DNA of 35,420 nt from DASYUM01 sp036001225 (GTDB taxonomy: Bacteria > Methylomirabilota > Methylomirabilia > Rokubacteriales > DASRDR01), in the NCBI GenBank assembly GCA_036001225.1, contig DASYUM010000099.1, positions 1 through 35,420 of the forward strand, written 5' to 3'. The translations under genes were made by a program, and so were the position numbers. Under the pieces are notes generated by a model. It worked only from the letters and a program-made list of their open reading frames with translations, had not been told where the DNA came from and did no database searches. Positions 15,838 to 23,493 of the stretch are shown piece by piece (positions within the stretch are counted from its first letter, which is position 1; each line of letters begins with the position of its first letter).

Positions 15838-15871
15838 CGGTATGGACTGCGACGATCGCCGAGGAGGGCAC

Positions 15872-16531
15872 ATGAAAACGCTCGGACGACCGACTCCATG
15901 GTTGCGCTGGGCAGGTCAGGGCGTGGCGACGCTCACCACGCTCCTGGGCCTGGTCACGCTCGGCTGGGCTCACGGCGGGGACCCCACCCTGATCCACGGC
16001 TGTGTCCAGCAGGGGAGTAGCCACGTCCGCATCGTGGGGCCCTTCGACGTCTGCCGCAGGACCGAAACCGCGGTGGACTGGCCGGCTGGAGGCGCGGTGG
16101 GGCCGGCCGCCACCCCGTCCGGGTCTCTGCAGGTGGTGGATGCCGACGGCAGCCCGGTGGGCCCGGTGGTGTCGCTCCAAGGCCTCAACGCCGTCGTGGC
16201 ATTCAAGGCCGGCGGCCAGATCGTCGCGCTGCAGTTGATCGGCGATCAGCTCCTCGGCTACGATGCCGTGTGGTTCGGCGGGGCGGGGTGCACGGGCCAG
16301 GCGTACGTCCAGTCCTCGGAGTCCGCGCTGCGCATGACGGCGATCGACAACCTCGGACGCGTCTACGTTGACGACGGCTCCAGCGTGCCGGCGATGGTCA
16401 CGATCGGCTCCTATGCCTTCCCCAACGACACCAACACCTGCTTCCCGGGCGGGTTCCCGCTGCTCGTGGTTCCGGCTGCGCTCGTCGCCGACCTCGAGAG
16501 CACCTTCACGGCGCCGTTCCGGGTCGAATAG
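15872..16531 (+). CDS. Secreted protein of unknown function
   Basis: 219 aa. The first about 34 residues form a signal peptide or anchor (hydrophobic VATLTTLLGLVTLGWA). The mature protein begins with IHGCVQQGSSHVRIVGPFD and CRRTETAVDW, a Cys-Cys motif seen at the N-terminus of many surface and collagen-like exoproteins (pattern: HGCV..G..RIV....C...E..V.W). The remainder is beta-rich with Gly/Val and three more Cys (GGAGCTG, NTCFPGG), without recognised catalytic residues. GAGGAGGG precedes the ATG at normal spacing; the longer open frame upstream is not needed. It is followed after its stop by the mltA frame, overlapping only in possible start region. Confidence 0.7.
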   Translation: MKTLGRPTPWLRWAGQGVATLTTLLGLVTLGWAHGGDPTLIHGCVQQGSSHVRIVGPFDVCRRTETAVDWPAGGAVGPAATPSGSLQVVDADGSPVGPVVSLQGLNAVVAFKAGGQIVALQLIGDQLLGYDAVWFGGAGCTGQAYVQSSESALRMTAIDNLGRVYVDDGSSVPAMVTIGSYAFPNDTNTCFPGGFPLLVVPAALVADLESTFTAPFRVE

Positions 16532-16535
16532 GAGG

Positions 16536-17723
16536 CGCCTTCTCCGCCGCGCGGGCTTCGGGCTCGCGCTGGCCCTGACGCTGGCGGCCTGCGGGCCGCG
16601 GCTGGCCCGACCGGTCACCGGACCGGCGGGCGCGCTGCGGCCCGCGCGCGGTTTCGACGCCGCCCTTCTCCACGACGACGGCGACGCCGCGTCTCTCCGC
16701 GGCGCGATCGCCGAGAGCCTGGCCTGGCTCGCCACCCAGCCGGCCGACCGGTCCCTCGTCTTCGGTCCCCGCGCCGTCACGGCGGCCGGGCTCCGGGTCA
16801 GCCTGGAGCGCCTGGCCGAGCGGCTCGCCGCTGATCCCCCGACTCCCGGGCTCGCCGACTGGCTGTTCCGCGAGTTCGAGCTCTTCGAGAGCGTGGGCGG
16901 CGACCACGGTGCCGTCCTGGTCACCGGCTACTACGAGCCGGTCGTGGCGGCGGCTGAGCGCCCCACTGCGGAGTACGCGGTACCGATCTTCGGCGTGCCC
17001 GAGGACCTGATCGAGGTCCCGCTCGAAGCATTCGGGGAGCGCTTCCACGGCGAGCGTCTCGCTGGCCGCCTCGATGGGCGGCGGCTCGTCCCGTACTGGA
17101 CCCGGGCCGAGATCGTCGCCGGGCGCCTGGCCGGACGCGGGCTGGAGCTGGCGTGGGCGCGTGACCCGCTGGACGTCTTCTTCATGGAAATCCAGGGCAG
17201 CGGCACCCTGCGACTGCCCGACGGCCGCGAGATCCGGATCGGGCACGCCGCGGCCAACGGCCGCCCCTACCGGAGCATCGGGCGCCTCCTGATCGACGAG
17301 GGCAAGCTGGCGCGCGAGGCCGTCACGATGCCGGCGCTCCGAGCCTGGCTGGCGGCGCATCCCGAGGAGCGGGCGCGGGTCCTCCACTACAACGACGCGT
17401 ACGTCTTCTTCCGTCGCCGCGCCGGCCCCCCCGTCGGCAGCCTCGGGGTGCCGGTGACGCCGGGCCGCTCCATCGCGACCGACCTTCGCCTCTTTCCGCC
17501 GGGCGCGCTCGCCTGGCTGTGGACGGAGCGGCCGCGCCGGGCCGCCGACGGGCGGATCGCCTGGGAGCCGCTGCGCCGTCTGGTGCTCAACCAGGACAGT
17601 GGCGGGGCCATTCGAGGGACGGGGCGCGTCGATCTCTTCTGGGGCCGGGGCGACGACGCCGAGCTGGCGGCCGGACTCATGAAGCAGGCGGGCCGGCTCT
17701 TCTTCCTGGTGCCGCGCCGGTGA
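16536..17723 (+). CDS. mltA: Membrane-bound lytic murein transglycosylase A
   Basis: About 395 aa. A lipoprotein signal is clear (RAGFGLALALTLAAC, lipobox LAAC), placing it in the outer or inner membrane. The MltA domain shows VTGYYEPVV, then VFFMEIQGSGTLRLPDG and AHPEERARVLHYNDAYVFF, and the 3D/catalytic segment LVLNQDSGGAIRGTGRVDLF, where the Asp of QDSGGAI is the catalytic acid. It cleaves peptidoglycan glycan strands to 1,6-anhydro-muropeptides. Oddity: no ATG, GTG or TTG lies between the preceding stop and the signal peptide in this frame. AGGAGG at 16530-16535 is well placed for a start near 16539-16545, where only CTT/CTC codons occur. The nearest in-frame ATG (16413) would overlap the previous gene by 119 nt. 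The start given is therefore approximate. Confidence 0.88.
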   Translation, partial: RLLRRAGFGLALALTLAACGPRLARPVTGPAGALRPARGFDAALLHDDGDAASLRGAIAESLAWLATQPADRSLVFGPRAVTAAGLRVSLERLAERLAADPPTPGLADWLFREFELFESVGGDHGAVLVTGYYEPVVAAAERPTAEYAVPIFGVPEDLIEVPLEAFGERFHGERLAGRLDGRRLVPYWTRAEIVAGRLAGRGLELAWARDPLDVFFMEIQGSGTLRLPDGREIRIGHAAANGRPYRSIGRLLIDEGKLAREAVTMPALRAWLAAHPEERARVLHYNDAYVFFRRRAGPPVGSLGVPVTPGRSIATDLRLFPPGALAWLWTERPRRAADGRIAWEPLRRLVLNQDSGGAIRGTGRVDLFWGRGDDAELAAGLMKQAGRLFFLVPRR

Positions 17724-18451
17724 GAGCGGGCTGGCGGCGGTTGTCCCTGCTGGCGCTGCTGCCGGTGGTGACGAGCTGCGCCGGGCTCGAGCGCGATCCC
17801 CGCTGGTGGGAGGCGCGACGCGACTCGTCCGGACAGGCTCCGGACCCGGCGACGACGCCAGACGCGGTGATCCAGATCTACGCCGCGCGTGCCGTGGGCT
17901 GGAAAGGCGCGCTGGGCGTCCACACGTGGATCACCCTCAAACCGCGCGGCGCCTCGGACTACACCCGCTACGAGGTGATCGGCTGGGGCGTGGACCGCGG
18001 CGCCCCCGCCCTGCGGGTCAACCGCGCCGGCCCCGACAACTACTGGTTCGGGGCCCGGCCCGACCTGCTGGTCGATCGGCGGGGCGAGGACGTGGACGCG
18101 CTCATCACGCGCGTCGAGGCCGCCGTCGCCGCCTACCCCTACCCGCACAGCTACCGGACCTGGCCCGGCCCCAACAGCAACACCTTCACGGCCTACGTCG
18201 GCCGGGCGGTGCCGGAGCTGCGGCTCGACCTCCCGCCGACCGCGGTGGGAAAGGATTACCTACCGGGCGGCCTGCCGGCCGCGCTGGCGCCGAGCGGGAC
18301 CGGAGTCCAGCTCTCCCTCCTCGGGCTGGCCGGCGTGCTGGTGGGGTGGGAGGAGGGCATCGAGGTCAACGTGCTCGGGCTCACCTTCGGTGTGGCCCTG
18401 AAGCGGCCCGCTCTCAAGCTGCCGGGGTTCGGGCGCCTCGGCGTTCCCTGA
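17720..18451 (+). CDS. DUF3750-like lipoprotein
   Basis: 243 aa, GTG start overlapping the mltA stop (GTGA). The N-terminus MRAGWRRLSLLALLPVVTSC is a lipoprotein signal with lipobox VTSC. The body matches DUF3750: AVIQIYAARAVGWKGALGVH followed by TWITLKPRGASDYTRYEVIG, then YWFGARPDLLVDRRG, YPYPHSYRTWPGPNSNTF (near 145-165) and LDLPPTAVGKDYLPGG. Function is not established. The conserved His, Tyr and the WPGPNSNTF segment resemble an NlpC/P60- or YiiX-like hydrolase layout, which is only a suggestion. Coupling to mltA and the nearby mtgA argues for a role at the cell envelope. Confidence 0.8.
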   Translation: MRAGWRRLSLLALLPVVTSCAGLERDPRWWEARRDSSGQAPDPATTPDAVIQIYAARAVGWKGALGVHTWITLKPRGASDYTRYEVIGWGVDRGAPALRVNRAGPDNYWFGARPDLLVDRRGEDVDALITRVEAAVAAYPYPHSYRTWPGPNSNTFTAYVGRAVPELRLDLPPTAVGKDYLPGGLPAALAPSGTGVQLSLLGLAGVLVGWEEGIEVNVLGLTFGVALKRPALKLPGFGRLGVP

Positions 18452-18460
18452 GGTAGGCCG

Positions 18461-19081
18461 CTGAGCGAGAGCGGCGTCCGCCTGGCCGACGCCGAGGTCG
18501 TCGCGCTCGGCGAGCGCGGGCTCCTCGTCCGGGATGGCATCCTGGGCGCAGACGCAGCGCGCACGCTCTACACCGCGCTCGAGGCACTGGTCGCCGCCGG
18601 CCTACTCCGTCCAGCCGGCGTGAGCCGCGGCGCCGCCTACCGCCTCGATGCCGAGACCCGGGGCGACACCATCGCCTGGCTCGATCCCGCCGCGGCGCCG
18701 CCGGCTCTGGCCCCGCTCTGCGCGTACCTGAGCACGCTCCACGAGAGCCTGAACCGCGACGCCTACCTGGGCCTCGACCGCTTCGACCTCCAGCTCGCGC
18801 GCTACCCGGGCGGGAGCGCGCGCTATCGCCGCCATCGGGATGCGTTCCCGGGGCGGGCGACCCGACGGGTGACCGCCACCTACTACGCCAATCCCGACTG
18901 GCGGCCCGAGGCCGGCGGCCTGCTCCGTCTGCACCTGGCGGAGGGCCCGGTGGACGTCGAGCCGATCCTCGATCGCCTGGTGGTCTTCCTCAGCGAGCGC
19001 GTGGAGCACGAGGTGCTGCCGGTGGCCGCGCCGCGGCTGGCCATCACGGCCTGGTTCTACGGCCGGGACCGCGGCGCTTAG
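18461..19081 (+). CDS. 2OG-Fe(II) oxygenase, SM-20/prolyl-4-hydroxylase-like
   Basis: About 206 aa. The iron ligands are the His-x-Asp in YRRHRDAF and the distal His in VEHEVLPV; Arg in RLAITAWFYG would bind 2-oxoglutarate. The sequence RRVTATYYANPDW between them is typical of the prolyl-4-hydroxylase/SM-20 group. A GTG at 18620 gives only 153 residues and cuts off a convincing N-terminal part (LVRDGILGADAARTLYTALE, LLRPAGVSRGAA). The only initiator-like codon covering that part is CTG at 18461, 7-8 nt after GAGG at 18450-18453. I therefore extend the gene to CTG with reservation. The substrate is unknown; the hydroxylated target may be a protein residue. Confidence 0.75.
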   Translation: MSESGVRLADAEVVALGERGLLVRDGILGADAARTLYTALEALVAAGLLRPAGVSRGAAYRLDAETRGDTIAWLDPAAAPPALAPLCAYLSTLHESLNRDAYLGLDRFDLQLARYPGGSARYRRHRDAFPGRATRRVTATYYANPDWRPEAGGLLRLHLAEGPVDVEPILDRLVVFLSERVEHEVLPVAAPRLAITAWFYGRDRGA

Positions 19082-19152
19082 AAGACGCGGGGCAGGTCGT
19101 ACCACATCCGCAGCAGGATCGTCCAGCCCGGATTGCCGGCTCGCCCACGCGG
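19078..19152 (-). pseudogene. Possible C-terminal gene remnant
   Basis: On the minus strand an open stretch reads AGNPGWTILLRMWYDLPRVF and stops at 19078-19080, overlapping the oxygenase stop. An in-frame TGA lies directly upstream, so only about 24 codons are left. The GWxxLLRMW pattern vaguely recalls the last strand of DUF1214/DUF1254 proteins (GWxxLRLYxPxxxxF). It may equally be a chance open frame. Confidence 0.2.
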
Positions 19153-19179
19153 TCAGGCTATCATGGGGACCAGTGACCG

Positions 19180-19926
19180 ATGCTGGCGCGTGGCGAGGGT
19201 GACGGGGTGCGGCGGCGAGCGACGCGGCGCTGGCGCCCCGTGCTCGGCATCAGCCTGGCGGCCCTCGGCCTCTGGATCGGCTACGAGGCCTGGACGTGGC
19301 CGAACGTCGCGTCGCTGGCCGGCCGCCACCCGACGACGACGGCCTTCATCGCCGACTACCGACGGGCCCAGCGGGCGGCGGGCCGCGACGACCACGTGGC
19401 CTGGAGCTGGACCCCCTACCCGGCCATCTCGCCCCACCTCAAGCGGGCCGTGCTGGTGGCGGAGGACATCAACTTCTTCGCCCACCACGGCTTCGACGTG
19501 GGTGAGATCCGGACCGCCCTCGGCCAGGCGCTCGAGGAGGGAGAAGCGCCCCGCGGCGCCTCGACGATCACCCAGCAGCTCGCCAAGAATCTCTGGCTGT
19601 CGCCCTCCCGCAACCCGCTGCGCAAGCTGAAGGAAGCGGCACTGACCTGGCAGCTGGAGCGGACGCTCGGCAAGCGCCGGATCCTCGAGCTGTACCTCAA
19701 CGTCGCCGAGTTCGGGCCCGGCGTCTACGGCGTGGGGGCGGCGAGCCGGCGCTACTTCGGCAAGTCGTCCGGCGAGCTCGACGAGGCGGACGCGGCCCGG
19801 CTGGCGGCCAGCCTGCCCAACCCCGCCGCCTGGCATCCGGGATCGCCGAGCCGCACCTACGAGCGCCACGTCGCCACCATCCAGCGGCGGATGGCCAAGG
19901 CCACCTTTCTCCGCAACCTGATCTGA
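19180..19926 (+). CDS. mtgA: Monofunctional biosynthetic peptidoglycan transglycosylase
   Basis: 248 aa glycosyltransferase-51 enzyme that polymerises lipid II into glycan strands on the periplasmic face. One N-terminal membrane helix (PVLGISLAALGLWIGYEAW). GT51 motifs follow in order: AEDINFFAHHGFD (catalytic Glu95), RGASTITQQLAKNLWLSPSR, a membrane-facing KLKEAALTWQLERTLGKRRI with the second Glu, LELYLNVAEFGPGVYGVGAA and RYFGKSSGELDEADAARLAA. There is no transpeptidase domain, which separates it from class A PBPs. A TATCAT at 19159-19164 could be its -10 with a leader of under 10 nt; no Shine-Dalgarno is visible. Confidence 0.95.
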   Translation: MLARGEGDGVRRRATRRWRPVLGISLAALGLWIGYEAWTWPNVASLAGRHPTTTAFIADYRRAQRAAGRDDHVAWSWTPYPAISPHLKRAVLVAEDINFFAHHGFDVGEIRTALGQALEEGEAPRGASTITQQLAKNLWLSPSRNPLRKLKEAALTWQLERTLGKRRILELYLNVAEFGPGVYGVGAASRRYFGKSSGELDEADAARLAASLPNPAAWHPGSPSRTYERHVATIQRRMAKATFLRNLI

Positions 19927-19938
19927 GCGAGGAGCGCC

Positions 19939-20811
19939 ATGGGTGAGCCGATCTTCCGAGGCTATGACCGCGAAGCCCTCGACCGGGAATACGACAACCA
20001 GCGGAAGGTGGCGGACTCCGCCGACTGGCTCGCCCGCTATCCCCGGGAGAGCGAGGCCACCCGCCGGGCCTTTCGCTGCCGGCTCGACCTCCGCTACGGG
20101 TCGAGCGCGGCCGAGACCCTCGACGTCTTTCCGGCGACGGGTCCTGGCCCGGCGCCGGTCCAGGTCTTCATCCATGGCGGCTACTGGCGCGCCCTCGACA
20201 AGGCCGATTTCAGCTTCGTGGCCCGCGCCTTCGTGCCGGCCGGCGCCGCGACCGCCGTCGTCAACTACGGCCTCATCCCCGCGATCGACATGGACGAGCT
20301 GGTCCGCCAGTGCCGCGCCGCCGTCGCCTGGCTGCATCGAAACGCCGCCAGCTTCGGCGGCGACCCGGCCCGGATCTTCGTCTCCGGCCACTCGGCGGGC
20401 GGCCACCTGGTCGCCATGCTGCTGGCCACCGACTGGCCTCGTTTCGCCGGGCTGCCGCGCGACGTGATCAAGGGCGGGGCCGGCATCAGCGGGCTCTACG
20501 ACCTGGAACCGATCCGCCTCTGTTACCTCAACGAGACCCTCGAGCTCACTCCCGAAACCGCCCGTCGCAACAGCCCCGTCCACCTGAGGTCCGGTTCGCG
20601 GGTCCCGCTGCTCCTCCCCCTCGGCGCCGACGAAGGTCCCGAGTACCACCGCCAGACCGAGGACCTGGCCGCCGCCTGGGCGAGGCACGGCGTCCCCGCC
20701 GAGGTCATGGACCTGGCTGACCACAACCACTTCTCGATCGTGAGCCTGCTCGAGGACCCGACCAGCGCGCTCAGCGGGGCCATCCTCAGGCAGATGGGGC
20801 TCGGTCGATGA
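19939..20811 (+). CDS. Alpha/beta hydrolase, kynurenine-formamidase/BD-FAE-like
   Basis: 290 aa. The oxyanion motif HGGYW (in VFIHGGYWRALDK), the nucleophile elbow GHSAGGH, a late Asp in LGADEGPEY and His in ADHNHFSI form the catalytic set. The HGGYW motif together with the N-terminal YDNQRKV region is typical of bacterial arylformamidase/kynurenine-formamidase-like esterases, which cleave N-formyl aromatic amides or esters. GAGGAGCGCC precedes the ATG. It heads a tightly overlapping four-gene operon. No tryptophan-degradation partner lies nearby, so N-formylkynurenine as substrate is not supported by context. Confidence 0.88.
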   Translation: MGEPIFRGYDREALDREYDNQRKVADSADWLARYPRESEATRRAFRCRLDLRYGSSAAETLDVFPATGPGPAPVQVFIHGGYWRALDKADFSFVARAFVPAGAATAVVNYGLIPAIDMDELVRQCRAAVAWLHRNAASFGGDPARIFVSGHSAGGHLVAMLLATDWPRFAGLPRDVIKGGAGISGLYDLEPIRLCYLNETLELTPETARRNSPVHLRSGSRVPLLLPLGADEGPEYHRQTEDLAAAWARHGVPAEVMDLADHNHFSIVSLLEDPTSALSGAILRQMGLGR

Positions 20812-21320
20812 TCCGGGCGGTGCCCGGCCGCACGCCGCGCGTGGATCCCGACGCCTGGGTGGACCCCGCGGCCGAGGTGATCGGTGACGTGACCATCGCG
20901 GCCGGCGCCAGCGTCTGGCCGGGCGCCATCCTGCGAGGGGACCAGGACAACTACGTCCGCCTGGGCCGGGACTCGAACGTCCAGGACGGCGCCGTGCTCC
21001 ACGTCACGCCGCAGTTTCCGTGCGTCGTCGGCGACGGGGTCACCATCGGACACCGGGCGGTGGTCCACGCCTGCACGATCGGGGACCACACCCGCATCGG
21101 CATCGGCGCCATCGTCCTCAATGGCGCGGTCGTGGAGGCAGGCGCTCAGGTCGGGGCCGGCGCCGTGGTGCCGCCGGGCAAGGTGGTGCCGGCTGGCTGG
21201 CTCGTCATGGGCGTGCCGGCCAAGCCGATCCGGCAGATGACGGCCGAGGAGCTCGAGCAGATCCGGGAGAACGCGCGTGAGTACGTGGCGCTCTGGCGAC
21301 GCGACTACGGGGGGAAGTGA
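20808..21320 (+). CDS. Gamma carbonic anhydrase family protein (YrdA/PaaY-like)
   Basis: 170 aa left-handed beta-helix protein with hexapeptide repeats (VIGDVTIAAGASVWPGAILR, GRDSNVQDGAVLHVTP). The metal-binding His residues are in AVLHV, GHRAVVHAC and GDHTRIGIG. C-terminal helix TAEELEQIRENAREYVALW closes the trimer. The family includes active carbonic anhydrases and PaaY-like thioesterases; activity cannot be decided. The start overlaps the hydrolase stop by ATGA. Confidence 0.93.
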   Translation: MIRAVPGRTPRVDPDAWVDPAAEVIGDVTIAAGASVWPGAILRGDQDNYVRLGRDSNVQDGAVLHVTPQFPCVVGDGVTIGHRAVVHACTIGDHTRIGIGAIVLNGAVVEAGAQVGAGAVVPPGKVVPAGWLVMGVPAKPIRQMTAEELEQIRENAREYVALWRRDYGGK

Positions 21321-21328
21321 GGCACGGC

Positions 21329-21715
21329 ATGGACCAAGAACTCCGCGAGAAGACGAAGCGGACGGCGGCGATGCTCTTCCACACGCTGAAGGGCGGGACC
21401 GGCTTCGAACTCTGGAAACGGTTCGACAAGGACCTGGCCCGCGAGCTGTCGATGTTCTTCACCGGCAAGCTCTACAGCCGCGAAGTCATCCCCCAGAAGC
21501 AGCGGGAGCTGTGCGCGGTGGCTGCCCTCACCGTGCTCAACCGCCGCCCCGAGCTCCACGCCCACCTCCACGCCGCCCTCAACGTCGGGGCCACGCGCCA
21601 GGAGACCGCCGAGGTCATCTTCCAGATGGTGACCTACGGCGGCATGCCGGTGGTCGTCGACGCCCTGGAGACGTTCAAGGCGGTGCTGGTCGAGCGCGGC
21701 GAATGGACGGAATAG
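21329..21715 (+). CDS. Carboxymuconolactone decarboxylase family protein
   Basis: 128 aa. The CMD/AhpD-like core is visible: KQRELCAVAALTVLNRRPEL followed by HAHLHAALNVGATRQETAEV and IFQMVTYGGMPVVVDAL. A Cys and the HxH pair lie where the family has its active or redox residues, but the second Cys of AhpD (CxxC) is absent. I chose the ATG, preceded by GTGAGG at normal distance; a GTG at 21317 overlapping the previous stop (GTGA) is equally possible and adds four residues. The role is probably an aromatic or ring-cleavage side reaction; unproven. Confidence 0.88.
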   Translation: MDQELREKTKRTAAMLFHTLKGGTGFELWKRFDKDLARELSMFFTGKLYSREVIPQKQRELCAVAALTVLNRRPELHAHLHAALNVGATRQETAEVIFQMVTYGGMPVVVDALETFKAVLVERGEWTE

Positions 21716-22494
21716 CCCAGCCGGCCGGGGTCGGCTGGGATCCGGCCAAGTACCTGGAATTCGCCGGCCCGCGCCTGCAACCGGCCCTCGACCTCCTCGG
21801 GCGCGTCCCCCTGACGGCGCCGACCGTCGTTTACGATCTGGGCTGCGGGGCCGGGAACGTCACCCGTCTCCTGGCCGAGCGCTGGCCGGCGGCGCGGGTG
21901 ACGGGCGTGGACAGCTCGCCCGCGATGCTGACCGCGGCGGCCCGAGCGGCGCCGGGCGCGCAGTGGGTGCAGGCCGACCTGCGGACGTGGAGCGCGGGAA
22001 CGCCAGCCGATCTCGTCTTCTCCAACGCCGCCCTCCACTGGCTGGACGATCACGCGGCGCTCTTCCCGCGCCTCCTCGGCCAGGTCGCGCCCGGCGGCGT
22101 CCTCGCCGTGCAGATGCCGCGCAACCACGGCGCGCCCTCCCACACCGAGATGGTGGCCGCGGCCAAGGCCGGCCCCTGGCGCGCCCGGCTGGCTCCCTTT
22201 CTGCGCCCCACGCCGGTGGCGCCTCCCGCCGTCTATTACGACATCATGGCGACCCACGCCCGGGGACTCGAGATCTGGGAGACCGAGTACCTCCACGTCC
22301 TGGCGGGCGAGAACCCGGTGGTGGAGTGGACCCGGGGAAGCGCGCTCAAGCCCCTCCTCGACAGCCTCGACGAGCCGGAGCAGGGCGCGTTCCTCGGCGA
22401 GTACCAGCGCCGGATCGCCGCCGCCTATCCGCGCCGTCCTGACGGCCGCACGCTCTTCCCGTTCCGCCGCCTCTTTCTCGTCGCTACTCGCTGA
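21703..22494 (+). CDS. tam: SAM-dependent methyltransferase, trans-aconitate 2-methyltransferase-like
   Basis: 263 aa, close to Tam of E. coli. Opening GWDPAKYLEFAGPRLQPALD is the Tam signature (WxxxxYxxF...RxxPxxxLL). SAM site: VYDLGCGAGNVTRLLAERWP with acidic VTGVDSSPAMLTAA. Further VFSNAALHWLDDH and VQMPRNHGAPSH match Tam, as do WETEYLHVLAGENPVVEW and RTLFPFRRLFLVA. The enzyme methylates the toxic by-product trans-aconitate to its monomethyl ester. Its ATG overlaps the CMD gene by 13 nt. The stop is 2 nt from the stop of convergent mutM, leaving no room for a terminator. Confidence 0.88.
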   Translation: MDGIAQPAGVGWDPAKYLEFAGPRLQPALDLLGRVPLTAPTVVYDLGCGAGNVTRLLAERWPAARVTGVDSSPAMLTAAARAAPGAQWVQADLRTWSAGTPADLVFSNAALHWLDDHAALFPRLLGQVAPGGVLAVQMPRNHGAPSHTEMVAAAKAGPWRARLAPFLRPTPVAPPAVYYDIMATHARGLEIWETEYLHVLAGENPVVEWTRGSALKPLLDSLDEPEQGAFLGEYQRRIAAAYPRRPDGRTLFPFRRLFLVATR

Positions 22495-22496
22495 CC

Positions 22497-23408
22497 TCAG
22501 CCGTCTCGCCGGCGGGCCCGCCGTTCCTCGAGTTCGTCGAGAGTCCGCGGCCAGTCGGCCCGGAGCAGGCGGGAGAGCGCCCGGTCGGCGAGGAGCTTCC
22601 CGCCCGTCTGGCAGCGCGGGCAGTAGTTGGTCTCGTTCTCGGCGTAGACGATCCGCTGGATGGGCGCCCCGCAGACGGGACACGGCTTCCGGTACCGGCC
22701 GTGGACGGCCATCGCCGGATGGAAGGCGGTGACGCGCTCGGGGAAGCCCTCGCCCGTCTCCCGGCACAGGCGCTCGATCCACTCCCGCAGGGTCGCCCGG
22801 GTGGCCTCGAAGAGCGCGGTGAGCTCGCCCTCGCCGAGCTGCTGACTCGGCTTGACCGGCGACAGTCGGGCCCGATGGAGGATCTCGTCCGAAAAGGCGT
22901 TGCCGATCCCGCTCAGCAGCCGCGGGTCGGTGAGGACGCGCTTGAGCGTGTGGTTCTCGCGGGTCACCGCCGCCCGGAAGGCGGCGCGGTCGGCCCCCAG
23001 CACCTCGAGTCCCCCCGCGTCGTGTTCCCGCAGCGCGGCCACCCCGCGGACGGCGTACAGCGCGGCCCGCCGCTTGGTCCCGGCCTCGGTCAGCAGGAGC
23101 GTCCCCGGCGCGAAGTCGAACCCGGCCAATCCGACCTTGGCCGGGATCTTCGCCCCCCGCGGGCGCCAGTGGAGGCGCCCGGCGATCATCAGATGGAAGA
23201 CCAGGAAGAGCTCCTCGCGAAAGCCGATCACCAGCCGCTTACCGAGCCGGCGCAGCTCGGCGACCGGCCGGCCGACCAGCGCGTCCAGCGGCGGCTCGAC
23301 CGAGCGGAGCAGGAACGGGCTGGCCAGCCGAACGCGCTCCAGCACGTGCCCGGCGATTCGCGAGCGCAGCGCCTCGACGTAGACCTCGACGTTCGGCAAT
23401 TCGGGCAT
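22497..23408 (-). CDS. mutM: DNA glycosylase, formamidopyrimidine type
   Basis: 303 aa. Fpg/Nei family: the mature N-terminus PELPNVEVYVEAL supplies the catalytic Pro1 and Glu2; a Lys in LRRLGKRLVI is the conserved beta-strand Lys; the helix-two-turns-helix region is LLSGIGNAFSDEILHRARLS; the C-terminal zinc finger has CPVCG and NYCPRC. MPELPNVE instead of MPELPEVE and the altered zinc-finger end (CQTGG where QR is common) place it away from classic MutM, so 8-oxoguanine specificity is probable but not certain. It excises oxidised bases from DNA. Confidence 0.88.
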   Translation of the reverse strand: MPELPNVEVYVEALRSRIAGHVLERVRLASPFLLRSVEPPLDALVGRPVAELRRLGKRLVIGFREELFLVFHLMIAGRLHWRPRGAKIPAKVGLAGFDFAPGTLLLTEAGTKRRAALYAVRGVAALREHDAGGLEVLGADRAAFRAAVTRENHTLKRVLTDPRLLSGIGNAFSDEILHRARLSPVKPSQQLGEGELTALFEATRATLREWIERLCRETGEGFPERVTAFHPAMAVHGRYRKPCPVCGAPIQRIVYAENETNYCPRCQTGGKLLADRALSRLLRADWPRTLDELEERRARRRDG

Positions 23409-23413
23409 TGGCC

Positions 23414-23443
23414 TGGACGGGCTCCCCGGGGCCACCGTATCAT
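23414..23443 (+). promoter_or_regulatory. Candidate promoter for dienelactone hydrolase gene
   Basis: TGGACG (23414-23419), 18-nt spacer, TATCAT (23438-23443). The transcript would start near 23450 and carry a leader of about 115 nt that contains the long hairpin at 23494-23542. Confidence 0.4.
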
Positions 23444-23493
23444 GGGCCAAGCCCGACCCGATCGCGCACCCCGGGCGCTCCCCACGTTGGATG

